From: Myotis daubentonii
Lineage: Eukaryota > Chordata > Mammalia > Chiroptera > Vespertilionidae
Direction: 5' to 3'
DNA: 64,000 nucleotides
Assembly (NCBI RefSeq): GCF_963259705.1
Contig: NC_081849.1
Location: 50,750,093-50,814,092 of the forward strand
How positions within the stretch are numbered: the stretch's first letter is position 1; each line of letters opens with the position of its first letter. The translations under genes and the position numbers were made by a program. Positions 46,831 to 62,931 of this stretch are shown one piece after another. The notes below the pieces were generated by a model. That model made no database searches. It saw only the letters and a list, made by a program, of their open reading frames with translations, and was not told the DNA's origin.

Positions 46831-48489
46831 ATCGAAACCAACACTAATTTTTCTTAAAAAAAAAAAATCCACCAGACACAGGCCAAACCACTGGTAAGTG
46901 CATGAAATTCTGAACCCCAGAAAATGCATTTTAACACATTGGAGGTGTTGTCATGATGGGCTTGTATCAATCTATCTCTTAATGTGAGTTTAATTAAATT
47001 CTGCCAGAACTCTCCTTGGAAACTGGGCTTCCTGGGCTCCCTGAACCTCAAGGGTTAATATTTTCGCACTTTAGGTTGTATTGACCCTGTAAACTGGCTG
47101 CTGAGAGAGGGGTTGGTAGGAGGGGCGTGGGCAAAAGGCATCACCCAGTCGCGGTGCCTACGACGCCTCCCCACGTTCGCACTTCCCCGGAGTTCTAGAG
47201 CCTCGATCTGACCATATTTCCCATTTAAAAAAAGAAAGAAAGAGAACAATAGCTGCGGGCGGTGAGGGTGAAGGGGGAAATTTCTTCCCGGCGCCAATAA
47301 GCATCTCATTATCTTTTGACACAATTTAGTCCAAAGGTTCCCGCCGCCGGCGGAGAAAGGCCTTTCTGCACTAGGGTGAGGGAGCCAAACATTGCTCAGG
47401 CTCCTGCCCTGAACACCTCTAGCGGCGTCCAGCGTGTACGGCGTCAGGAAACAGCGTCATCTATAGATAGAACAGCAAGGAGTCTTCCTCGCCCCTTCCT
47501 GAATCAGGCTGGATTCTGTGCTCCACATCTCGGCTCTGCCTCTCAGCCAATCATGCTCCTCTAACCCCAAGGTCGCAGCTTTCGGCCCCGCAGGCAGTAG
47601 CTCTAGGAGAGGCATCCCACCCCTTCCCCACCCTGCCCCCACCCCCCGCTTGAGGCAAAGGCCCTGCAAAGGAGCCCTGAAGGGTTTCAGAGGCCAGTTA
47701 CTCCTGAAACTTTCTCCCAAAGTGGAGAATGTGTAAGGGGCTATACAGTCTGGAGATAAGACTCCACCTGCCGTTGCAAATGTCCGCATACCTGTGATAG
47801 GAAAGGAGCACTCTCCCAAGCTCCATTTGCTCTCCCCATGCCCCCAAACTTGAAACCATCGCCACGTATAAAGACCTCAATGGGTTCGCCTAGGACTAGC
47901 TTTGAGTAACAATTTGCAAAGAGATTTTAGCTTGGAATCTCCAGCGCTCTCCCTCCACACCTCACAGAAACCTAGTCCTTTCCACAGGCTCCAGTCACAA
48001 GTTGCACCAAATACATCAACAGCACAGAAAGCAAAAAGAGACAAAGCCAGTTCTTAAGGATCCCATCCTCACCTGAATCTTTTACTTACCAGAATGACAA
48101 CCCCTTTACTGTTAACAGGGGGGATAAAAGATCAGAATTGCAAAATCTGTAAAGCAAAGTTGCAGTCTATAATGAATTACAACAGCAACACATATACCTT
48201 GGAAAGTGTGAGAAGATAAGTATGAACTGTGCCTTGAAGTATGAAAGAAATAAAAACTTACCCCCAGTGAATATCTCTTAAGCAATGATCAGGTCTAGAA
48301 ATCTATACTGAACAGAAGCAGAGAGGAATATTTTTCTGAGTCTCAGGGCAGAAGCTCTTTCTCTATATTCTTGGTTGAGTGAGCACATCCAGGTGTGAAA
48401 TTGTTTGCACACCCCAGCACCTCTTATATTGCCAGCAAAATTAGCTGTTATTACTGTCACTGTTTAGTGATGGTTAGCGTGATACAAAA
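46831..48489. other. intergenic between the two enhancer candidates
   Basis: Unique sequence, moderately CpG-rich at 47.1-47.5 kb. DLX6-AS1/Evf2 would be expected to cross it on the minus strand. No exon can be placed from sequence alone. Confidence 0.45.
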
Positions 48490-48760
48490 AAAAAAAAAAC
48501 TGCTGTAATCAAGACCTGGCGCATCTTTGCAAATTACAGATAATTGTAAACGTCCAGATTATGATAATAGCATCCTAATCCAGCCTGCAATATAATTATT
48601 ACAGAGTGTTACATCTGAAACTGTCCAGTAGGGCTAATTCAGCCATTATTTAGACCCTATTTTTGCACTGCAAATGGGTTGCTGAGTTGAAAATGTACGA
48701 TTGTAATTTCACAGGGCACTCAATGAGTAATGGTATAGGAAGAGGAAAATACAAAAGTGA
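48490..48760. promoter_or_regulatory. candidate DLX5/6 intergenic enhancer (right of two; near the expected DLX6-AS1 start)
   Basis: AT-rich, repeat-free block with TAATTA at 48593-48598 and many ATTA/TAAT cores (GTAATC, GATAATAG, CTAATCC, TTGTAATTTC). It lies about 3 kb beyond the DLX6 3' end. In human, DLX6-AS1 begins at about that distance and is transcribed antisense through DLX6. This makes it the better candidate for the enhancer from which Evf2 is transcribed (ei). The assignment is by position and composition only. Confidence 0.6.
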
Positions 48761-50224
48761 AATGTGAACAGTAGCGATCAAATCAAACCCTGAAGGACAA
48801 AAGACTGTTTGATTCATATGGAAAAAGAAGAGTGGGAATTAAGAAAATAGCAAATCAGTGGTCTGAAGCACTACGTGTCCAAATCTTCAATACGTGTGGG
48901 GCTGATGTGTTTGCAAGGGCTGCTGCATCTGCTGTTGCCTGGAGTCTGAAATAATTTTTTTCTTTTTTCTTTCCTTTTTAAAAAAAACCTTGTCTTTCCC
49001 CAGGCTCTCTAAAGCATTTCCTTGGATAAAAGTGCCCCTCCCCCAAGCAAAGAACACTTGTCAGTTTCACCATTGTTTCCACCAGGGTGGACTCAGAGTG
49101 CCTGCCACTTGTTTATGAACATTTTCTTAAATGAATTTGCAGCCTCTTGTTATTAGCACAAAATGCCCTGGGTGCATGTAAGTGTTCCTGAGCTTCATCT
49201 CCATTCTCTTTCACAGGGAACAAGTCGCTGAGTGTCCTACAGGATATTAGCAGAAAATATATTCATTGCTGCTAATTCAATAAAGCCGGGCTGGGAAGCT
49301 GTCTCTACTCTGCTTGGCTGGCTACTGGCTTTAATCCTATGATTAACTTTTATTAATTAGACACCCCCCCCACACACACACACAGAACCCAGTTCTAGCT
49401 GCTTGTTTTGCAGCAAGCCATTAATGTGCTTCTTTCTGGATTCCAGAAACTCCAGTGTTTTGGGGGAAAGGACTATCCTTGCCCCCAGATAGGGTTGTAA
49501 AACTCCAAGGTGAGTCTCCTTACAAAATGGAAGAACCAAAGAGAAAGGGAGTTGGAGAGTAGAGCAAGAGGGTCTGGAGAGAGGCTGGGGTGCTGTGCTG
49601 GTCCCGGAGTGAAAGTGAACTCCAGGTTCCAGCTGTTGCCTCCAGGAGGATGAACCCTGCTCTGGCTGAGACTTCTGGAGTCTAGTTCTGGTTCCAAGTG
49701 GGGACATCTGGGTTAGGGTTACCTAAAGCCCAGATATCCCCAGGAGCTCAGTTTTCCCACCAGGAGCACAGAGAATTTCCTGAGCATCTTTTCCATCCTC
49801 TAGGACATGGTGGTGATGATTCTTCCTCCTCCCATCACCTCACAGACCTGGGTACTGCCTCGCCAGGGCCATCCCGCAGGGTGGCAAGCCGGCTTCCTAG
49901 CTCCTGTGAATTTAAGGGCAATAATGAAATGTCCCCTGTGTAGTGACCCCTGTTCATAGATGAAAGTAGAGTCCATGTCCTGCCTCTTCTCCCGCCTCCC
50001 TTCTTCCACCTTGCAAACGGCAAGGGGCAGGAGTAGTCTTTGGATGACAGTAAGCTTCCATGGGCAGATTTCTGCCTTCTCGCCTTTGCACGGGGGAAAA
50101 AAATGCTTTAAAATAAATCATAGTTTTGTGAACTGCTTACTGCTCGTCACCCCCACTGGCTTAAAAAAAATACACTAAACTGTGTATAGCGGGGATTTGA
50201 CAGAGAATCATTACTGAACTTGGA

Positions 50225-50267
<43 letters not shown>

Positions 50268-50559
50268 ATGATGTTATGAGCCATTTTTTCCTTCCTGTGG
50301 CGAAAGGTCGTAATGTGTGGTATTTCACGGTTTTATATAAATCTTGGTTTAGGATGTGGAACAGACTCAATAATACATGCGCTTTTGGCAAAGAGACTCC
50401 TACGGATCCCCATAAATCAGAAGTCATACGAAGTCCCAGCGAACAAAAGAGCAGAAACATTTAATTGCTGCAAAACAGGACCCCCGTCCCCTTTAGAGGG
50501 AGATTCATGTAAATTCCCTCGGTTCCTATCTTCACGGCTAGAGCTCGACCTATAAAACA
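48761..50559. other. intergenic between the right enhancer candidate and the CpG island
   Basis: Unique sequence with short C/CA runs near 49363-49384 and a (GT)n at 50226-50266. No gene is recognised. Confidence 0.5.
50226..50266 (+). repeat. (GT)n microsatellite between DLX6 and DLX5
   Basis: A pure GT run of about 20 units. Confidence 0.9.
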
Positions 50560-51640
50560 GGTTATTACATTACAGCCGGCAACCCTGAGTGCTCGGAAGG
50601 GAAGGCTCCCCGCCCCCACCCCAGCCCCTCCAGGGCCACGGGGAACCTAAAGCTAGTCAGATGCGAAAGAAAGGCGGCTGGGGCTGGGGAGGGGGCTGTG
50701 CGGGGCTGCGTAGGAAAACATTTAGCCAATCCCATAGGTGCTACCGCTACCTGGGCCGTTTTGGAGGCCCAGAGTTCGCTGCGCCTGTGAAGAAACCTAG
50801 TGCAGCCTGCAAAGACCGCCGGCAACCTGGGAACCCGAGCGGAGGGCGGGAGCCAGCCGCAGCGCCCCCTCCCCAAGCCCCGGGAGGCGGGAGCCTCCAC
50901 CCAGCGCGGTGGGAGGGGGCGCTTCAGGGTGGAGGAGAGGGGTGACCGCAGGCGGAGCCGCCGGCGTGGCGCGCTTCCCAGAGGTGCGGAGGGCGTCTGC
51001 CCTCAGGGCGTGCCTCCCGGGAGGGCTGGGGAGTTCGGGGTTGGCGAGATCCCAGCGGCCAGTGGGAGGTGCGCGATCCAAAGGGTTGCGGGATGGGGCC
51101 GGGAGGGTGGTGTGGTTGGGTAGCCCTAAAAGTCCCACTCCTAGAATAAAAGGAGGCGCTGGGGCGGGGGGACGGGGGGCGGGGGGGAGGCAGGGGGCAG
51201 CGTTCCAGGAGGCATTCCTGGCGCGTCGGGCTGGGGAGCTCAGGAAACTCGGTGGTGTCAAGGCCGCAGTGAGCTGTAGGGCGCGCCGGGAGGAGGCGAG
51301 CGCGGCCTGCCCTTGGCGCGCTGTGGGCGACTCCCAGGACGGCGCGGCCCCGACGCCGCGAGCCGTGGGGCGTCCGGTGGGATCAAAGGAGCCAGAGGAG
51401 GCCAGCCGGCGCGTCTGGGATTGTGGGCTAAGGGGCGGGAGAGAGGAGATTGGTATAGGCGGGGAGATCCTGGCCTGGCCGGTGCCACCGGGAGAGGGTG
51501 TATGTGTGCGTGGGTGTGCGGGTCAGCACGCCCCTGGTGGAGGTCGAGCCCTGGGTGGGTCCGAGGGTGGCTGGAAAGGCTCCCGGGTGGGTGACCCAAA
51601 GCGAGGGAGAGCTAGCGAGTGAGATCAAGGGCATCGAGGT
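50560..51640. promoter_or_regulatory. intergenic CpG island between DLX6 and DLX5
   Basis: A strongly GC- and CpG-rich kilobase in the middle of the otherwise AT-balanced interval between the two genes. G-rich runs at 51163-51195 could form G-quadruplexes. A 237-codon open frame and its overlaps on both strands have no recognisable domain and are compositional. It may be a promoter or a Polycomb-bound island. Confidence 0.45.
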
Positions 51641-53999
51641 CTGCGGGTTCCTCTGTGTGTGTCTCAGGCCCTGTGGCTCAGGACTGGAGCCGCCTGGCAC
51701 CCACAGGAATGCGGCTTCTCTCGGCTGCCCAGGCCGCCCCCTGTTCCACAAGGAGGTGGCCGCCAGGAAAAAGAGGGGGGGGGCAAAAATCTGCTTAGCC
51801 CAACACGGGCCTCAAACAAAGGCTAATTTATCTGATCTTTTATAGCAGGGCCAGCAGATTCGGGGCCTCGTGGGCTTTGGAGGGGATCTGAAGATGGGGG
51901 TTTGGGAGTGTGAGGGTGTGTGAAGAGGCTCACGGAAAAGAACATGAACTCTTGGAGTGGGCCTGGCATCTTGGGAGCACTGGACTGAGAGCCGGGCTCG
52001 TGGGGACGCGACGGGAAGAGGCAGGCAGAGGTCCAGGAAAGTGGGGTCTGCCGATCAAGGAATCTGGGTGGAGCGGTATACGTTTACATTAGATATAGGA
52101 ATAAACAATGGGGAGAAAGAGGGCGAGGGAGAGGAACATCACACAGATATTTTTAGACTTTGCAGAGGATCTGTTATTTTTACATCCTTGGGCGCAGGGC
52201 TGCAGGGAGTTAAATCCCCCTGGGAGAATCCCCATGGTGCCAGGGAAAACCCGCTGCAGACTGGTTTGGCAGAATATTTTTGTCCACGGCTCCCAGACCC
52301 AGTTAAAAAAAAAAAAACCGCGCGAGAGAAGAGGCCATTGCGAGTGGAAGGAGTGAGGTTAGCACAAGGGAAGGAATCCTGAAACCAAGTCTGCGCGTGG
52401 CGTCCTGCCTGGCCGCCTCGCAAGGCTTTGGTGTCTGTAACAACAAGCAGAGTCAAGGCTGGGCGTGGGAGGGGGGTCGTTAAAGAACTGCCCTCTCTCT
52501 TCCTGGGAAAAGTCCAAACTCGCCGTTCCCTCAGCTTGACCGTGCGGGGTGATAGCGAAGGGGGATCCTCTTTCCAAAGCCAGGAATGGAGGTGGGGAGA
52601 GGACCAGGCGGCTGAGAAGTCATCTACCCTCTCTGTGTGCAGAAAGGGAGAGGGCATGTTCCAAGCACATTCTGCCGCTCTCAGGCAGCCGGAGAGTAGG
52701 ACGTGTTTGAGATGGACAGTGCGTGCGCCCCTTCCACGTTCCCAAACGCGCACCCCGAGGCCCCGCGCAGGGGAACGCGGACGCTGGCTCCCAGCCGGAT
52801 TCCCTAGATAGAAAACTCTGGCTTTGGGTGTCATGGAAACTCCTACAATCCTTACAAGCAAAGAAAGAAAGGCAGGAAATAGATGCTTTCGCTTCTTCCC
52901 TTCATCCTATTCTCTGCCAGCTCAGAACACAAGGTGGGGTTTCAAATGGCTTCACCCCACAGCGCGTCGCCACCCAAACCTTGTAAGAAAGGAGCGCTGG
53001 AGGGGAATGACGAGTGGGAGAGACGCAGCGTCCCCAGCTCTGGCTGCAGTCGGCCAGCTGACCCGGACCAGGCAAGGTGTTGCCTAAAGACCCGTCAAAA
53101 TCCTGAGTCCCCCTAAGGCCCAAGCCGGTCCAAACTGGCAGGCTGGAAAGGAAAGAAGAAAAATAAAGGAATCCTGGAGAGAGGGAAACTAGGAAAGGAG
53201 AGGGAGAGAAAAGGAAAGGAGAGCGAGAACACAGGTAAATTCCCTCCGGGGCACACAGCGTGCCTTTTCAGGTCTCTCCTCCTAACCCTGGAAGAACCTT
53301 CTTAGAAATCCTCAGATGACAGGATGTAATTTTTATGTTCTAATCTCCAACCCCCCTTTCCCCCCACGCCTTTAAGAAAACTCTCTTGTCACATTTATTG
53401 CTGCGGACTTCCTAGTTGTAAAGTATATCTCCTGCGTCTTGTAATTTCCAATATACAATTGCCCTTGGTATCCCAAGCAGACAGAGGCAGGTGAACCAAA
53501 TGACAGTCAGAAAGAGCCTGCAATCCAGGCCGGGAGCACAGCTGCAGGCCGGGCTGTAGCTCTGGCCACACTGTTGATGTCTATATGCAGGGGCTGGGGA
53601 GAAGGACCGACACAGGCCGAGGTTGCAGCAAGTCTTTCCTCTCCGCCCCAGAGAAGCCTTCACAAAGGAGAAATCCCTGCAAACAGACTCAATTTCCCAT
53701 CGTTTGGAACCTGCTTTGCCACTGTTTTATGTAAAAGCAAAGCAGAAGGAACTCCTTCCTGAAAAGAGCCAGAGAGTGGTAAAGCAGGGGAAGAAAAGAT
53801 TTATATTTAGAGTATTATCTCACACGAAATGAAAGCCACACAGGGCCACAGTGCTTGCACTCCTTTCCCCCATCCCACAATTCCCTCTCTGGGCAGAAGA
53901 ATAATGCCCCCCCACGCCTGCTTGGCCTGCTGATTCAGGCCCATCATTGTTTTCAAATCCTGTGATCCTTCCCTCTCTCTGAAAGAGCTCAGATAAATT
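51641..53999. other. intergenic, no gene recognised
   Basis: Unique sequence, patchily GC-rich (52.4-52.8 kb), with AG-rich runs near 53150-53230. An AT-rich patch at 53320-53470 could be conserved. The 240-codon minus-strand frame at 52139-52861 has no recognisable domain. Confidence 0.45.
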
Positions 54000-54200
54000 T
54001 ATAAGCATACACCAAGGAGTCCAAAGCACTACTATTTGCCTTGCTACAAACATTTCAGATTTTAAAAAAATGTAATAAGAGGGGAAATTCCCCCCTCCCC
54101 CGTTTTTCATTTTCTCATCTCTGGAAGCTCCCTTTGAAAGGAGTGTAATTTGTCTAATTGCTCTACCAATACACAGAGGCTGATGGGGAGGGCAGCTCTC
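54000..54200. promoter_or_regulatory. possible conserved block downstream of DLX5
   Basis: AT-rich unique sequence about 0.5 kb beyond the DLX5 poly(A) site, with TAATTTGTCTAATTG near 54146-54160. No repeat or coding signal. Possibly a third intergenic regulatory segment, judged by composition only. Confidence 0.25.
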
Positions 54201-54639
54201 CACCATAATTGCTCTGAGCTTAGAACTCAGAGTGGTTACTGAGGGATTTCTGCTCCTTTCTTACTTATACTCAGGGTAGGAGGGCCCTATTTAGATTCCA
54301 GCATTACTTTCTACCTGAAACAATTTGGGGTTAAACTTAAAATTATCTAAACTCTTTTTTTTGTGGTTAGGCCAAAAACAAAAACCAAAACCACCCCAAA
54401 CACCTAAATATATATTATACAGCAGTGCTCTAAGCAGGCCACATATACATATAGATCAAGTAACATTGAACATATAACACGTAAAATTCTGCATCTATGC
54501 AGCTCCCAATTTCTATTTTCCTTTTTGGATCTCTGCAGACCTTCTCTGTCTTTAATTGCCTGCATAAAACGTGGCTAGCCCATTACAAGGGGGGGGGGGG
54601 GTGCAAATAAGTATTTTTTTAAGAAACATTTTGCTTTCA

Positions 54640-54990
54640 TGATCGAAATAATTTTATTTATCCAGAATATACAGTTTAACTCCTCTATCTACACTTATTT
54701 ACATGGTTAAAACAACATTGAAAAAAGTCTTTTGAAAAGTTGAGGTCATAGATTTCAAGGCACCATTGATAGTGTCCACAGTTGCGCAAAAAAGTGTCTG
54801 TAAAAAAAGGAGGGGGTCAGGGTCCTTTGAAATGCAATAACTTACATGCAAAAAAAAGCTTTACACATGAATCTTTTTTTTTGTTTGTTTCCGGTTTCCA
54901 AACTTCCCCATATGAATTCCTTTCTTTATGATTTTCTAAAACAGCAAAACACAGTAGTCCCCAAAAAGACGGCGAGAGAAAGCGGCTGGT
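54640..54990 (-). other. DLX5: DLX5 3' UTR
   Basis: About 350 nt of AT-rich sequence follows the stop. A minus-strand AATAAA lies at 54658-54653, which predicts cleavage at about 54625-54643. The resulting UTR length fits an mRNA of about 1.4-1.5 kb, which is what I recall for DLX5. A G homopolymer lies just beyond, at about 54588-54601. Confidence 0.65.
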
Positions 54991-59150
<4,160 letters not shown>

Positions 59151-59245
59151 CTCGGGAGCAGCAGCAACACCCCAACTCGTCCAACTAGTTTTAACACAAC
59201 AAAGCATTGCTTAAAAAAAGAGAGAAAAAAATGTAGGGATGAGGG

Positions 59246-59248
<3 letters not shown>

Positions 59249-59290
<42 letters not shown>
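59249..59290 (+). repeat. (GT)n microsatellite upstream of DLX5
   Basis: A pure GT run of about 20 units, roughly 100-110 bp upstream of the DLX5 CCAAT box. Confidence 0.9.
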
Positions 59291-59292
<2 letters not shown>

Positions 59293-62200
59293 CGTGTTGT
59301 TCCTAGTTGGGGAACGAGGGGGGTCTCAGTTACTCTGTTTTCAGTGAATTCCAAAGAAAACGCAGAAGCCCAAATGCCAGCTTTGTAATGTCTGCAGACA
59401 ATGTGTTCCAATCAGCAGCACATGTTCCAAAGTGCACATGTTTTGGGGATGAGGTCGGCCTCGGTCTTTCTTTGCTCCCTATCTCTCCACCCCATTGGGC
59501 TTCACCGGAGGGTGGTGTGGAGTTGAACCGTGTAATTGCAGTGGGGAATCGGGATGTGGGGTGATGGTGAAAAGGAACTGAGATCACCTTTTATTGGGGT
59601 GCTGGGAGTCAAGTTGTATCTTACCCGTGTGGAAAAATTGCAGTTTGGGGGAAAAGACAAATTTTCAACAAGCACTTCCTTTGCGTGAGATAAATATTTC
59701 TCAGAAAAAGGGTGGATAAGGATGCTCATGAGTGCACACTGCTCATTCGGCGGTTCATGGCAGTTTCTGCAACCCCAAATCCCTACTGTGAGTTTAAAAT
59801 GTTACTGTCTTAAGCACAGGTAACTTAATGACACCCACATTGCTGGTCCCAAAGAAGAGCCAGCAGCCCCACATTTTGTTCAACATTCTCGTCCATTCGG
59901 CTGCCATTGAAAGAGAGGGTCTGTAACTCCTGCTAAATGGGAACCTCAAGAAGATTGAGAAGTAGAAAATAAAAGCCCGTTTGGGAGGTTGGGTGAAGCC
60001 CTCCACTTTTCCCCTCCCAGCTTCATGGACATGGCACCATTCCCAGGCCCAGGTCCCTGTGCCTTCCAGGCTCCCCTTCCCTGCCTTGAAGACACCTTAG
60101 CTCATATGCGAAGGGACAGAAGGCGCAGGAACCCACCACTGGGTGTTCGTGGTCCAAAGAGTTTGCTTTCCATGACATGTCACTCTTGCTCTAGAGATAA
60201 ACCAGCTGGGGGTGTAATACTTTAATCTAAGTCAACCTACCGCTCCCCATTTTCCTGCCCTTAAAGTAGGCAACTCCAGGAACTGGATCTTGATTTGGGC
60301 CTTTTCAGCAGCTTCCTCCAGAGTGTCTGAGACTAGGAACCCCTGCAAGGAGGGTCTGGTTTCTCATCATTCCCTCCACTCCAACCGAAAGAGGAGTCTA
60401 CATTAGTTGTGTCTAGTGCTAGGTTAGCCTTGCTTTCTGTGGAGCTATCCAGCCCAAAACAAGCCGGCAGGGAGAGCTGGGGGTTTGGAACTCTTGGCAG
60501 GGTGCCAGACTCGCTCCAGAACACCAAACCAGAGCAGCCACTCGAGCATCAGCCCCCTACCTCCACCGCCTGGGAGCCCTAGAACCACAGCTGTTGTCGC
60601 CTTGCCTTTAGGGGCAACAAGAGCTGGGGTGCGCTCAGGGCCAGAGAGGGGTGTGTCACAGGGTCCCTCAGCGCCCTCCCCCACCCGGCCCGATTCTCCT
60701 CCTGGAGGTCTGTGCCGCCCTGGACTTGCTTGAGACTGACGCCCAGAAAACAGAGCCTGGGCTGCGGGCCCATCCTGACCCCGCGGTGTGGATGTTGACA
60801 CTGCTGCTCACGCTCTACATTTAGAGCTACGGGGCATCAGGAGGCACTGACGACCAGGTCGGGCTTGAAATCCTGGCCTCTGCTGGGGGGGGGGGGGGGA
60901 GTTCTAGGTGCCAATCGAGCCACCTTAATTTAAGCACATCCTGCTGTTTCATTACAAGAATCGCTTCCCCAAGGCAATGCCTGGGAGGGTCCAAGTCGCC
61001 TCCAGGCAAAGGCCAGTGGAGCGGGGAGCCGGGTGGCCTTCCACCTGTGCTTTCACCCCCGGAATCTTTTATTTCTTGCAGGTTTAAAAGTTACGACGTG
61101 AAGGGAAAGAAGGCAACACGGTTATGCTAACGAGGGTGTTGCGGGCAACGTGTTTAGACCTTGCTGAGAAGGCAGATTCCAAACAGGGTGGGATGGGAAG
61201 TTGCAGACTTCGGGCAAAATGGAGAAGCTTGGGGTCTGGTGAAGAACACAACCTTACAGTGTCCAGTTAGTCTGATTCTGCTGTCACTTTCCCCTCCACC
61301 CAAACAAAGATATTCTCTCTCCCATTTTGCACAAGACAAAAAGGAGGGGGGCGGAAGGAAAGGACTTAGCTTCTTTGCTCCAGTTCCTAAAGTGTTGGCC
61401 CTCAAGAGCAAAGGCCGCTGCCGCCGGGTGAAACTTGCAAATCTGGGTGCGTCTCTGAAGGTCTTTCTCCACTTTGTTCAGCTTCCCTACCAAGTCCACC
61501 CCACTTCCCCCACCATTGCCTGGAAGGAGAGCGCTAAGTTCAAAGGAGCTGGAGCCTGATCACAACACAGTCCCACTTCGTGTCACATTGCAGTCCCTGT
61601 GGCTCTCCCCACGCCGCGCCCGGGCCTGGCTGCGCTGCGGACCCACGCTCTGGGCGCACGCGCGCTGGGTGTCCCTGCTCTCAGGTTCTGTGGGTGATGC
61701 TGGTGGTACGGTGGGTGTTTCTGACACCAAGGTCTGGACCTTTGTCTTAAGGCCAGTGGGCCGGACGCTGCTGCCTCTTTCAAACCCCATCGAAGGGCCC
61801 AGCCTTGGAGAAATGGCCCCGCAGCATCAAACTTCTCCAGAAGTGCGCTCCCCACTGCGACACGTAGGAAGAACGTGAGTAATGTCATCTCCCAGAAGCC
61901 GAAATTTGCAAGGGGCGGGGGTGGGGGGTGTGGTGGGGATGGTGGAGAAACGGACCCTAAAAAAAGTGCAAGTCTTTACCACGAGCGCCACCCAGTGTCC
62001 GCGCGGAACAGCGCACAAATAAATGGCAACCGTTTTCCAAGAATCGGAATCGCTGGCTGGAGGTGGCCGGCTGGTCCTCTGGGTTTGACCCCACCGCTGC
62101 GTGGTTTCCCGTACCCCCAGGCGATTTTCTTCCTTTCGTTTACTCCTTACGTATTTATATGCTCCCTTCCTCCGCCCACGAGATCACCCTTTTTTTTAGG

Positions 62201-62736
62201 TCTCAGCAGAAATCTGGCGATTTGGGGTGGTAACTCGCTCTGTTCAATCTCTTGTGGTGACTGGAGACAGTCCAGGCTGACTGACCCTTGTTTCCTAGCG
62301 AGTTTTGAGGAAGCTGACCCTCCTATAGGAAGACGAGATGCTGGAGAGGTTGCGGGGTGAGCCGCTGCTCGTCTAAATTGGAAAGGTAGTGCCCCCTGAC
62401 TTTGCAGGGAGAGTACCTCGGGAAGTGGTGAGGGGAGACACTTTTAATAACTGCATTCACTCAGCTTTCTCCCTCTGGCCCAATCTGGAAACCTATGTAT
62501 TCACAGGTGTGCCAAAAGTAGGACTTCTTTTCCTTTGGGCTTGAGGCTCAGACAAATCAGTGCACCTGAAGGTATTTAATTTATGAACTTAAGATCTTTT
62601 TTTGGTATGGAAACTACTGTTTTGTTTATGTAAAACACTGTGCACATCAATTCTATGCACATAAGTCAGGCAGATAAAGGACCCCTGAACATGATACTAG
62701 TATTATTTACATATGCAAAGTTGATATAAATCATGT
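59291..62736. other. region upstream of DLX5, no gene recognised
   Basis: Unique sequence with a G run near 60886-60900 and mild CpG enrichment at about 61.6-62.1 kb. No interspersed repeat and no coding exon is recognised. The next gene on this side in human (SDHAF3) is far away. Confidence 0.5.
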
Positions 62737-62931
62737 TATTTTATTTTAGAGAGGGAGGGGGGAAGAGAAACACCGACCCATTCTTGCCCTAACAGGGAAG
62801 AGGGGTGTGTGTGTGGGGGGGGGGGGGGCATGGAACCAGGAACCTAGGTATGTATGTGCCCCTATGGGAATGAACCTTCGACCTCCCAGTGTAAGGGAGG
62901 ACGCGCCAACCAACTGAGCCCTGTCAGGCCA
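62737..62931 (-). mobile_element. VES SINE, copy 5 (minus orientation)
   Basis: On the minus strand the head reads CCTGACAGGGCTCAGTTGGT and is followed by a B-box-like GGTTCATTCCC. A G/GT-rich expansion (62803-62829) interrupts the body. It is the only interspersed repeat recognised to the right of 30.1 kb. Confidence 0.8.

Noticed and set aside
40000..48760. Placing explicit DLX6-AS1 exons on the minus strand
   Set aside because: The lncRNA is expected from synteny, but I cannot identify its exons or splice sites from sequence alone, so no ncRNA feature is claimed.
50797..51622. Open frames of 154-237 codons in the intergenic CpG island
   Set aside because: Low-complexity Gly/Arg/Ala/Pro sequence in several overlapping frames; no recognisable protein or splice structure.
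52139..52861. 240-codon minus-strand open frame
   Set aside because: No family resemblance, an opposite-strand overlap of similar quality, and no supporting signals.
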